Shown here in pieces: positions 37,860-47,564 of a stretch of DNA of 64,000 bases. Location: NCBI GenBank assembly GCA_013399855.1, contig VXAY01001311.1, positions 285,181-349,180 of the forward strand, in the 5' to 3' direction. The notes beneath the pieces are model-generated. The model did not search any database, was not told the origin of the DNA, and worked only from the letters and a program-made list of their open reading frames with translations. The stretch comes from Oxyruncus cristatus (Eukaryota > Chordata > Aves > Passeriformes > Cotingidae). Positions within the stretch are counted from its first letter, which is position 1. Every line of letters begins with the position of its first letter. The position numbers and the translations under genes are program-made.

Positions 37860-37927
37860 ATTTATTGAGGATTAACAACTACATAATAGAACTGTATCTA
37901 TTTCATGATTGTTAATCCTCAGTGAAT
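37860..37927. other. 68-nt hairpin, pre-miRNA-sized
   Basis: The bottom stem pairs 37860-37878 with 37909-37927. Thirteen bp are perfect (TGAGGATTAACAA with TTGTTAATCCTCA) and six more pair outward including two G:U. After an internal loop the upper stem pairs 37885-37890 with 37897-37902 (AATAGA/TCTATT). It closes on a six-base loop at 37891-37896. Arm length and total size are in the range of a pre-miRNA, but the internal loop of six bases per side is large and I recognise no known mature sequence. It could equally be paired transcription-factor sites in inverted orientation. Strand cannot be assigned. Confidence 0.4.
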
Positions 37928-37942
37928 GTTTTTAATAATTAA

Positions 37943-38024
37943 TTGGCACTTAACTGAAGGATTATGTTCATTGTGATGTAGTTCATGAAGCAATAGAACA
38001 TTTTTGTGTATGATTAAGTGCCAA
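37943..38024. other. 82-nt hairpin with NKX2-like arms
   Basis: The bottom stem pairs TTGGCACTTAA (37943-37953) perfectly with TTAAGTGCCAA (38014-38024). An inner stem pairs TGTTCATTG (37965-37973) with CAATAGAACA (37991-38000) with one bulged base. It begins 15 bp after the preceding hairpin. Each bottom arm contains CACTTAA/TTAAGTG, the NKX2-class core, so an inverted protein-binding pair is the simplest alternative to an RNA structure. Confidence 0.35.
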
Positions 38025-38030
38025 AGGGAA

Positions 38031-38625
38031 TATGCCTATGATATGGCTAAATAATTGGGGGCGGGACATAACAATGACGCACGTGACAGGACACCAAAAA
38101 AAGAAAACCAAAACACACTAATGGGAGAGGATAATGAGAAAATCACATGTAGTAGCAGAATTTCTAATTCAAAAGCTTATCAGGTAACATGAAGAAGTTT
38201 TACTTGGCTTCTTATGTAGGAGAAGTAATAACTACCTACTTGGACAGTGAGATATTTAGTGTTGAAAAACAGTTAAATGGGAGTTGGTTGTTAAAGGTGG
38301 TGAAATATTTCAGTGTGGCTGATGAAGATCCTTGAGTATTTAAGTTTTGTTTTTGAAATCTCTATGACACACTTGAATTAGTGAACTAGAACATAAATCC
38401 AGTGTCTGGGAATGTGTCTCTGTGCCAGCTGTTGGAGGATACAGAAGAAAGTTGCATGTTACGCTTGAGCACAACGAGGTGCTGTGAATTTTTCATAGAG
38501 TCAATTATGGAAGCAAACAGGAAAACAACCCACGTAATTCCATTGGTTTAGCTGACCCCAAAAGAAGACACCAGTCCTGACATGCAGGTAAGATTTCAAC
38601 TGTTAACTAGGAAGGCTGAGTCAGT
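38031..38625. other. Unique non-coding DNA
   Basis: It includes a short CpG-containing stretch (GGGGGCGGGAC, ACGCACGTGAC) at about 38058-38085. No exon or repeat recognised. Confidence 0.6.
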
Positions 38626-39560
38626 GGGATATCAGTGACATAGACAGTGAGATTGAGTGCACCCTCAGCAGGTTTGCAGATGACAGAGCTGAGTGGTGCA
38701 CTTGGCAGAACAGAAGGAAGGCATGCCTGAGGAACCTGGACAAGCTGGAAGAGGGAAGTCTATGAGAACCTAATGAAGTTCAACTAGTCCAAGTGCCAGG
38801 TCCTGCACTTAGTTTGGGGCAATCCCAGACATAAGTACAGACTGGGAGAAGAACTCATGGAGAGTGGTCCTGCCAAGAAGGATTTGGAGGCTCTGGGGGA
38901 TGAAAAGCTGGACATGAGCCAGCTGACAGCCCAGAGGCCCATGGCATCCTGGGCTGCATCAAAGGCAGTGTGAGCAGCAAGTCAAAGGAGGGGATTCTGC
39001 CCCTCTACTCTGCCCTTGTGAGACCACACCTGGAGTCTCCTGTGTCCAGCTCTGGGATCCCCAGCACAAGAAAGGTGTGGACCTGTTAGAATGGGTCCAG
39101 AGGAGGGCCACAAAGCTGATCAGAGGGATGGAGCACCTCTCCTATGAAGAAAGGCTGAGAGAATTTGGGCTGTTCAGAATGGAGGAGAGATTATCAGCCT
39201 TTTAGTACCTAAAGGCGGGGGGGGACTTGTAAAACAGAGCGTGAGTGACTTTTTATATGGGCAGATAGGGATAGGACAAGGGAGAAATGTTTTAAACTAA
39301 AAGTGGAGAGATTTAGTTTAGATGTTAGGAATAAATTCTTTACTGTGAGGCTGATGAGGCACTGGAACAGGTTGTTCAGAGAAGTTGTGGATGCCCCATT
39401 CCTGGAAGTGTTCAAGGCAAGGTTGGATGGGGCTCTGAGCAAGCTGGTCTGGTGGGTGGCATCCCTGCCCATGTCAGGCAGCAGACTTCGAAAGTAAATG
39501 ATCTTTGGGGTCTTCTAAAGACCCTAAAGAACCAAAGATACTCTATGATGATTCTATGAT
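38626..39560 (+). mobile_element. CR1 LINE, 5'-truncated, RT C-terminal half and 3' UTR
   Basis: About 935 bp in sense orientation. It opens inside the ORF2 reverse-transcriptase domain: TTTGCAGATGAC at 38673-38684 encodes the catalytic F-A-D-D motif. It then follows the CR1 order through the region 'ctgggctgcatcaaaggcagtgtgagcagc', 'ctctactctgcccttgtgagacca' and 'ctctcctatgaagaaaggctgag', and ends in the C-terminal RHWNRLFREVVDAPFLEVF segment (39303-39497). The 3' end is the repeated GATTCTATGAT at about 39548-39560. Small indels break the frame (for example around 38760 and 39215), so it makes no protein. Confidence 0.97.
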
Positions 39561-39875
39561 CCCTACACAGTTTGCTTCAGAAAGAAGTTGTTCCATATAT
39601 TGCATATTTTCAAGTGAAAGCTGATAAATTAAAATACATGACAAATATTTTATTTAATAATGAAGGTTATTGATAAGTAAATCTTCTGTTGAAATTAACA
39701 AACGTAGACAGCTTTATTGTTTGAAGACCTTTAAGAAAATGTACTGGACTTCGTGGAAAAAATGAAACACCTTTTTAGGTGCATTGAATGGGAGGGTGAG
39801 TTTGTGCATGTGAACATATATGCATATATATCTTTGCATTTGCTCAGCATAAATTAAATTTTCATTCTTTTTAGA
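39561..39875. other. Spacer between two CR1 copies
   Basis: AT-rich unique DNA of about 315 bp with a TATATGCATATATA stretch near 39820. No gene content. Confidence 0.7.
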
Positions 39876-40744
39876 CTCGGAATCATTTAGATTGGAAGAG
39901 ACTTTTGAGATCATTGATTCAAACCGTTAACCCAGCACTGCCAGGTCCTCTGCTAAACTATGTCCCAAAGTGCCACATCCACACATCTCTTAAATAGCTC
40001 CAGGGATGGTGACTCAGGCACTGTCCTGGGCAACCTGTTCCATGGCTTGACAACCCTTTTGGTGAAGAAATTTTTCCTTGTATCCATCCAACCTAAACCT
40101 CACCTGGAGCAACTTCAGGCCATTTTCTCTTGTCTTATCACTTGTTACCTGGGATAAGAGGCCAACTCCCACCTGGATACACCCTCCTTTCAGGTAGTTG
40201 TAGAGAGTGATGAGGCCGCTCCTGAGCCTCATTTTCTCCAGGCTGAACAGTCTCAGCTTCCTCAGGTGTTCCTACTAAGACTTGTGCTCCAGACCCTTCT
40301 CCAGCTTTGCTGTCCTTCTCTGGACACATTCCACTGTGACACAGTAGGTCTCAGGCCACTTCCCCTTGAGTTCTGGGGGCTTCATTCTGCTCGCTGTGTC
40401 TCAGCTCAGAGGGCTGAGTACCCCGAGAACAACTGGCCTTGCTATTACAGACTGAGACAAAGAAGGAATCAAGCACCTCTGTCTTTTCCTTACCCTTTGC
40501 CAGTGATTCCCCCTGCATCCAATAAAGGATGGAGATTCTCCTTAGTCCTCCTTTTATGGCTAATGTATTTATAGAAACATTTTTATTGTCTTTTATGGCA
40601 GTAGCCAGATTAAGTTCTAGCTGGGCTTTGGCTCCTTTAATTTTCTCTCTGTGTAACCTCACAACATCCTTGTAGTCCTCCTGAGTTGCCTCCCCTTCTT
40701 CCAAAGGTCATAAACTCTCCTTGTTTTCCTGAGTTCCAGCTAAA
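39876..40744 (-). mobile_element. CR1 LINE, internally deleted and 5'-truncated
   Basis: Antisense CR1. From 39876 to about 40337 it carries the 3' UTR and the last part of ORF2, ending at TTCTCTGGACACATTCCA. From about 40338 to 40744 it carries the antisense of the linker between the endonuclease and reverse-transcriptase domains. On the minus strand, 40351-40704 encodes EDYKDVV, AKAQLELNLATAIKDNKN and further CR1 ORF2 residues. The CR1 segment normally lying between these two parts, most of the reverse transcriptase including the catalytic motif, is absent, so the parts meet at about 40338. Orientation and order agree with a single copy that lost its middle. It cannot be autonomous. The 3' tail is degenerate. 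Confidence 0.93.
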
Positions 40745-43700
40745 GTGAAATTTTAGTTATTAAAATTTGCTGTAGCTATTGGGGAGTGTGTGCTAGGATG
40801 CTTTGTAATCTAGATTTATTACAACAAATGATGTGCTGTGGTTTGTGTTGAGTTTTGTTGCAATTTGATCTTTCTGGGTTGGAATATTGAATAGTCATTT
40901 TTTTTCTGAGGAGTTTTGGAAGTGAAGGTAGTGAGGCTGAGGAAGCAAGGTGTGTTAGATAGCCACAAACCACTCTTTGTTTTTGCAAGTATTGGTTTGT
41001 AGTCATTTAAAGAGAGAAACTTTAGAAGTAATGAGCAAAGGGGAGTGTAGAGCCAGATCTCAGTCTGAGCAGTCCTGGTGTTCTCTTCAAACTTAAGGTC
41101 CCTGAACTCAGAGTGTAATTGGAGAGACCCTGACAGCTGGGAAGGCCCTGAAGGTTCGAATTCTGCAGGTTCCTAGGACTTCAGAGTGTGCCATGCCGGT
41201 GATCATTGTCTTCATACACAACTGCAGGCTTTTAAAAAAATAAATGGTAGAAGCAACAACAACAACAAAAAAATCTTGTTATCAGGTAAATTTCATTTTT
41301 CAAAGGGTGGCAACCCCGCGTGCCCACGGGATCTGGCAAACTACAAGACAAAGCCAGGCTTTCCCCCTAAAGCTTAACAGCAGTTGTGTTGCAGCAGCAG
41401 CTGCTGCAGAAGGTGAATGTAGTGACGATATTGATGAGATTACTAATTTGTTTAGTAGACGGGGAATGAGGATTCGTCTGTTGGCTGTCATCATCCATCA
41501 GCCGTATGTTGCCCCAGGCAGTGGGTATATGCTGTTAGCCTGTTACTAATTTTACTTTGTTTTTTCTCAGCTTAGTTCTTTTCTTTGGTTCATTTCATTC
41601 ATTTGTTGTGACTGAAAACTAAACAAGAAAGAAGGGGGAAAAAAAAAATGCCATCGCTACCTCTCTTTGTTTGTCAGAGCAGGTACCCTACAGCTCCTGC
41701 CTGCAGCCTCTTCCATTTGATTTGGCTGAAAGCTCTTGGTGAGAGATGCTGTGGCCTCCAAGGAAAATACCTTTCATGGTGTAGAAAGTTTTCTCTAGAA
41801 ACTGAGGTCTTTGCTGTATTTACCCTTCAAAATCAGTGGGTGAGAGTTACCCTGTCATTCCATAATATTGCATCGGCCTGTGGATGAGGGGCCGTGACAA
41901 GGCCACACCCATGTTGATATAGAGTTGCGTGTGCCGTGACTGTTGAGGGTGTTTTTTTGTGTGGTTGGTTGTGGGTTTTTGTTTCTTTGTGGTATTTGGT
42001 TCTGGATTTTTTAATTTTGTAGACGTTTTGGATTGTGCTAATCAAACTTAAAGTTCTGCAAGGGGCAGGAAGTTTGTGGAAAGGAATGTTGGGGCCAGTA
42101 TTATTGACTGTAAGCTCACAGAAGGTTTTATCTCATATTGATTATGATTTCCCATTAGGCCAATTCTAAAGGGGGAGGTCTGATTTGTAGCTGCAGTTTA
42201 TTTGACTTGGATTGAGCTTTCAAAATTGAGAATCCCTGTCAGAGATGGTGTTTAGTACGGTACCTAAGAGGTCAGTTCCCACTGTTGTCATTAAATCTGT
42301 ACCATAATGTTGTCACACTCATACAAAACATGCTTAGTATTTTGGTTATGAGTATCTTCAGGATCTTTTCCAGGTGGAGATGAGAGAGGCGCAAAGGGCT
42401 GTAAGGAAGTCTGAATTTCCAGTCTTCATTGCACTGTCTCATTTGTTTTTATTCTAATACTTCTCGTACTGATTTTTAGTGGCACTGAACGGATCTTTAG
42501 GTATTTGCTGAGCTTTTCAGCAACTTTGAAAAGTGCCAAGGAGCCATCCTCAGGGAAGTGAAGTGGGTGGTACTGTTATGGAAGATGACATGCATGAATT
42601 TGAAAAAATATACTTAAAAACTCAATGGGAGGTTGTATGTTGGTACATACATACAACAAATGTTGGTAGGTAGTGGGGAAAATGTATTGTTATGTAGGTA
42701 TGTTATTTTTTTTCCTCTTCTCTCCAGTGTATTTCCTCTCATGGTAAAAATAATTTATGACCCTCTTCCTTCAGTTTTCATTCAGAGAGAGCATGTTTTG
42801 GTGATGACTATAGTGTCAGCATGGAGTGCACAAGTGCTTCCTACTCAAGTGGATGGCAGTGGTGGAAAGCCTGCAGGGACCTCCTGTTGGTGGCTTTGCT
42901 GGGCCCTATTGAGCTTCTGGGTCCGAGCTTGGTCTCTTGTGCTCCTTTCCCAGCTTCGCTTCCTCCAGGTCTGAGGGGACTCGCCAGGCCCCTGCAGGGC
43001 CTTGAGCAACAGCTTCTAAGATCACTTTCCTGGCTGTTGCTGCACCAGGAGAATTGAAGACTTCTTCAGATCAAGTCTTGGAAGAATTTGGCAGTGAGAG
43101 GTTCTGAGGGGATGGCTTTCAGGAGTGCCTCCTGGGTACACCGACCTTGGCTGACAAGGAGTTTCTGAAGTACTAGTGCGGACTTGTCGTTTTCTTACAA
43201 CCCTGTCCTACTCCAAAACCATCTGAGGTTATTTGCAGGTGCAGACATTGCACAGAGCAAGTGCTCAGTATGATCTTACGACAGTAACTTCGTAAAGAAG
43301 TTACATGTTGTATAGGCAGAGTAGGATTGGACAAGCTCAAGGGGATTTTGGGGAATAGACAAGTGAATCTTGAGGAGATAATACTTTTTTTAAAGATGTG
43401 ATAATCTGCTTTCAAAACAAAGGAATTCTGCTAATTTTCTCACAAAAAGTGCAGTTTTCTAACCAGATTTTTGTATCAGGCTGGTGGTTTGGTAATCCAT
43501 GAGTTGAGTAAAGGGGTGACTTCAGGCAGACTTGAGAATCCCTAGACCCCAACTTTGAAAACTTGTTAGTTTAATCAGCTTCACACATATAAACAATTTC
43601 AACATGCTTTCTGGGTGGCTTTTCATTTACTTTTTTTCATTATTAAATACAATTGTTGATGCATATCTGGCATAGTTTTATTTTGTTATTTTTAAGTACT

Positions 43701-44187
43701 TTCTCTTGCTTGCCATGAGCATTGCTTGATGATTTATCCCAGTTTATATGGAACCTTAGGCAGGGGAAAAACAGCCCCAGAAAATGTAGCAAGTGAAGTA
43801 GCAAACCCTCCCAAAAATCAGTGGGTTATAGAGGAAGAACAGAGGGTGGCCAGAAGAACTTGGCCACAGCTCATAGGTGAGCATTGGTGGTCCCTGAAAC
43901 TTCCTTGACTGTTGAAGATGTTAGTAGCAAGTTAGTGAGATGAGACATTCAACCTGGTTCTTTTTGAGCAAGGAGCTTCCTGTATGTCCTTTGGCCTTAT
44001 ATTTGGGCAAGTTGGATGCAGTTTTCAAGCTCAGCGTGACCATTGCATTACCCTGATATGCTGGTTTTTGGGTTTTGCCTATTTTATTTTTTTTTAATGG
44101 ATAGCAGAAGGAAGAATAGAAGAAGAGCATTGTATATTAAATATCCCTATGTTTATAATATTGGAATTAGAAATGGAGAAGCACTTT
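40745..44187. other. Unique non-coding DNA
   Basis: No exon or repeat family recognised. It contains (CAA)5 at 41253-41267, a 14-bp CAG/CTG palindrome with an E-box centre at 41394-41407 and a G/T-rich stretch at about 41946-41985. A moderately GC-rich patch lies at about 42830-43060. Confidence 0.65.
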
Positions 44188-44240
44188 CATAGAAACATTT
44201 ACATTGGAAAAGACCTTTAAGATCTAGTCCAACTGTAAAA
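44188..44240 (-). mobile_element. CR1 3'-end fragment
   Basis: The plus strand reads TCATAGAAACATTTACATTG then GAAAAGACCTTTAAGATCTAGTCCAA, the antisense of the CR1 3' end ('catagaatcatttaggttggaaaagacctttaagatcatcgagtccaacc'). Only about 53 bp are recognisable. Confidence 0.8.
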
Positions 44241-44751
44241 CTTTTCAACAAACTTCAAGGATAAATAGCATTCTTGGACTCAGGTAAATTGTTGGCTATT
44301 GGATTTGCCCTTATCTTTTCATAGTCATGGAGGTGTCCAGGTTTGTTGTGATTTTCTTGTCTAAAGATTCAAATGGGAGCTGAATGTGTGGTGATGATTA
44401 TGCTGAGATCTTTCATGGAATCTCAAAGTCCTGGGGCGAAAAGAGGCTTTGTTGTTTATTTTTTTAAATAGGAGTAAATTTTAGACAGGAGTAAAGTTAG
44501 TGTGTTGTCCTTTCTTTTCCACTGACTTCTGTGGGGCGTAAAAAAAAGAATCAAGAAATGATGAGAAACGTGAGAGCCCTTTCAGTGAAATACCACTGCA
44601 AGGAGATGGCAATATTTTGAGTACTTCCAGCTAGTTACAAGTCTTTTATCACAGTGTTGTTTCTGCAGATTGTTTCTGTGCTCTGCATGTGTGTCTGTGT
44701 ACTTAAACAGAGCAAATTACAACAGCGAGGGAAGAAAGGCATCCTTCAGTA
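44241..44751. other. Unique AT-rich non-coding DNA
   Basis: Nothing recognisable. It precedes the CpG-rich block. Confidence 0.6.
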
Positions 44752-45010
44752 GGTAGCAGCGCGGCGCTGGCTGTGTGTACACGCTGGGGACGGTGGGGTC
44801 ACATCCTGGGCCGCTCAGGGAGGTGAGGGGAAAGGAAGGCAACGGGGCAAACCAGTACAAGGAGGAAAAAGGAAAAACAAAGGAAGGGAAGCAATGGGGA
44901 GGGGTGGTGGAGGAGGCGTTTTTGCTTCTGTTAGCGATGCCTCAAACAGCAGCGCTTGTACCCGGAGGATCCTCCGTGGGGGCTGTGTCTCTTTAAAAGC
45001 CGTGGGGGGT
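44752..45010 (+). promoter_or_regulatory. CpG-rich block, promoter candidate
   Basis: Thirteen CpG fall within 44760-45002, beginning GCGGCGCTGG, in a window that is otherwise CpG-poor. The plus strand is strongly purine/G-rich in the middle (44820-44915). A 14-bp palindrome CGGAGGATCCTCCG lies at 44963-44976, and a TTTAAAA TATA-like word at about 44992-44998 is followed by GC-rich sequence. No exon or ORF with recognisable product follows, so a non-coding transcript or an enhancer-type CpG cluster are the main options. The plus orientation is only a guess from the TATA-like word. Confidence 0.3.
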
Positions 45011-45360
45011 TGGAGCTGGGGGAGTGCTCACAGCAGTATGTATAACACAGCTGTGCTCTGTTTATGCTTAGGCTACAATAAAAAAGCTATAAAATGTGAG
45101 ATGTCATAGCTCCACTTTGCTTTATTTATACTGTTTCCTCTGAGCTCTGTCACACTGCACATTCATCTGCTAAGTTGCAGCAAGAATGGAGATTAAAATA
45201 TCACAGCTCAAAATAGGAGTCAAGCGGAAGGAGATTCATCATAGCCCTATTAAAAAATATGTAAATATGGGAATGAAGTCATTTTAAAGCTGTATGGCTC
45301 TCCTTCTCAGTGGGCTGGGGAAAGCTGTGAGTGATGCGCTGTGCGAGTGACAGATTTATG
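45011..45360. promoter_or_regulatory. AT-rich conserved-element-like block
   Basis: It directly follows the CpG-rich block. It has MEF2-like TTATTTATAC near 45122, TTAAAATATC, TTAAAAAATATG and other A/T words mixed with unique sequence, and no low-complexity runs. The abrupt switch from CpG-rich to AT-rich DNA resembles a promoter-enhancer pair. Conservation has not been tested. Confidence 0.25.
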
Positions 45361-45587
45361 GGACTTGTTCTTCTTTCTATTTTTTCACTCCATTCCACCA
45401 AAATACTTTTAAGATTAAAAATATCAATTTGAATTGCAAATTTTCTCTATGCTATATATGTATATTTTAAATAGGTTTTCTTCTTAACCATTGCCTAAAC
45501 TAATAAAGGAAAGAAATATTATTCCCGATTAAAAGGGGTCGGAAGCACGCTCTGATGTTGAACTTGCAGTAGACAAGGTTTGCCCTT
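45361..45587. other. Short unique AT-rich spacer
   Basis: TATATATGTATATTTTAAAT and similar AT-rich sequence. Nothing else seen. Confidence 0.6.
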
Positions 45588-45635
45588 CTAGAGCGCTTTT
45601 CATCTGGGATCCTTGGAGCACTCTGCAGGCATTAT
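45588..45635 (+). repeat. MIR-like fragment, tentative
   Basis: TCTAGAGCGCTTTTCATCTG followed by GGATCCTTGGAGCACT and CAGGCATTA resembles the amniote MIR segment 'tatagcgcctttcatccgaggatctcaaagcgctttacaaacatta'. It is short and heavily diverged. Confidence 0.45.
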
Positions 45636-47514
45636 GTCAGGTCTCTCGTGCCCTTGGAGGTGGGGGCCTGCCTTGCCCTCTGTACTCCAAAGTACCCTGA
45701 ATACTCGCAGCTGCAGTTCTCGGAAATGTCCCATTGCACTCAAACTACAGTATTTTTAATGGGAGTTTGTTCCTTTTCTACCCTCCAGCTACTTTGAAAA
45801 TGGAGCTGGGGTAAGAACTCCAAGGTCCCAATTTTTGGTGGCTTTCTGTAAGCGCTGTGCAAAGAGATCTGCCTCTGCTAGCAGGAGCAGCACTCTTTTG
45901 AACTTTGCAGCGAGTCTGTGGTCTTTGATGTGGTCAAATTTGGGTATGAATTTTCCCCTGGAAGAACAAAGCACAGATGTTACAACATATTTGAGAAATA
46001 AGGGACTTTAATTAATACCCTGAAGATACAAGAAAGCCACCAAGATATTTCACCCATGTTCAGCTCTGAAGCCTAGTTCTGAATAAAGGAGGTGAAATGT
46101 GGTGCCGCTAAATGGAGCTGTGTTTTATAGGTCAGTCTGGGTAGAGTGCAAGGAGAGGAGAGCCAAGGGAGAGGGCTGCTGTGCTTTCCTGCAGTTGCAC
46201 TGGGAGCCGAGGGGCTGTAAGAAAAGCTTCTTGACACCAAGTGACCAAGGCAAAGCAGTGATTGTGTCTGCATGAACTTTGCAGCCATTCAGCTGGGCTG
46301 CTCTTGAAGAATTTTGTCTGTCCATCCAAGTAGGATCCCTGTTCAGCTTTTGATTAGCAACTGAACTGTATGGAGAAAATTAATCCACAGGAGGGATTAA
46401 AATTTATCATTACATATCAAAGGTGGTTGAGAAATACTGCCTTTTCTCTTTCTTTTTTTCTTAAATGATGGCATATAAACACAAGAAGTTAACCAAAACT
46501 TAACTAACTGACATCCTTAGAAATTCAGCTGAACAAGACCAGGTCACTCATCTGTCTTGTAACTGTGTCAAGTGCAAGTCTGACAACTGAAAGAGTCAGT
46601 TAACTAAGTTTCCAGTATCTTATTCCTAGGAATGCCAGCATGCCTCATAGCTTGTGTGAACCAAAGTGAGTGGAACATTGTCCACTGAGAATGGGGCTAA
46701 ACCAGCCTACTTCTTGTGGCACTTGGTTTGTTTCCTGGAGTTTTCACTTTCCTGGTGGTGACTCACCCCATCTTTGACTTCAGTGTGTTGGCTGGAGTAA
46801 GTAGGAGTGTTCTTGGATTTGGGTGGCTGCTTTTTGGTTTTGTTTTTCCTTTTCTTTTTCCTTGTTGCTATGAAATACGTGAAAAGTCAGCAATTTTTGC
46901 TACTCCAGTGTGTGATTCTGGAGCAGTCCTGGGATATATTAATTTATTCATTAGGCTCATATTGTCAGCAGGCAGGACAGATTTCCTTGATAAGCTACTC
47001 TTGTACTGTGCGTGTTTGAGCATTGCTGGCTTCTGGCTGAGGGCAGCACCTGTAGTACCTCTGAGTTATTTCACCTCAGAAGAGATGAGGTTATAGGATG
47101 TTAATGCCCTTCAAGCAGAATAGTAATTGTTTATCCCTTCAGGAAGGTGCTGAGTCAATCACAGCTTATGGTGTGAGTATCCAGGAAATGCTTTGCCTTT
47201 ATGGAAACACGCAGCCTTCCTCGTTCAGAGTGCAGTGGTACCCTGCTGTGTTCATCAGTGCGGTGTTTATCCTCGAGCACCTTGCTTCGCTGGGATGAGA
47301 GTAACATGGACTTGTGCAGGTTTGGGGGTTTTTCTGTGCTGTTTTGGCATGTCAACATAAGCTTATTGACCTGATAGTATTAACATGTATAGGTGTATTT
47401 TCTTAATGCAGCTAAAGAAAGCTATAAAAATGTTGTTGAGCTTTACACGTTCACAACTCGGAAGTAGGTTGTAGAATACTCACCAGTAGTGATCCTCCTC
47501 CTCCCAGGTCACTT
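45636..47514. other. Unique non-coding DNA
   Basis: No repeat or exon recognised. The open frame at 46716-47096 plus (126 codons) is rich in Phe and Leu because of T-rich DNA and is treated as chance. Confidence 0.65.
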
Positions 47515-47564
47515 GTCCCTCCCCCCCCCCCCCCTNNNNNNNNNNNNNNNNNNNNNNNNNNNNN
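47515..47564. other. Poly-C tract with assembly gap
   Basis: C14 at 47521-47534, preceded by CCCT and followed by T and 29 N (47536-47564). The minus strand is a G run. The gap probably reflects sequencing failure in this tract. Confidence 0.95.

Larger units (their letters stand above)
37691..38030. promoter_or_regulatory. AT-rich homeodomain-site cluster (enhancer candidate)
   Basis: Four copies of the K50-class homeodomain core TAATCC/GGATTA (the OTX, CRX, GSC, PITX type) lie within about 260 bp: 37707-37712, 37869-37874, 37913-37918 (opposite strand) and 37959-37964. TAATCT is at 37714-37719, and several ATTA/TAATTA words lie between. Two NKX2-like CACTTAA/TTAAGTG sites sit in inverted arms at 37943-37953 and 38014-38024. 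Three of the four GGATTA copies sit in an extended CTGAGGATTA-like context. The block looks like developmental enhancer DNA. Two hairpins overlap it (separate entries). Confidence 0.35.

Noticed and set aside
41150..41163. B-box-like GGTTCGAATTC
   Set aside because: No A box at the right distance and no foldable tRNA body upstream.
41394..41407. CAG/CTG palindrome and alanine run in an overlapping frame
   Set aside because: A short trinucleotide repeat with a self-complementary centre. The frame has no other coding sign.
46716..47096. Plus-strand frame of 126 codons rich in Phe/Leu
   Set aside because: The hydrophobic bias follows from T-rich DNA. It does not indicate a membrane protein.
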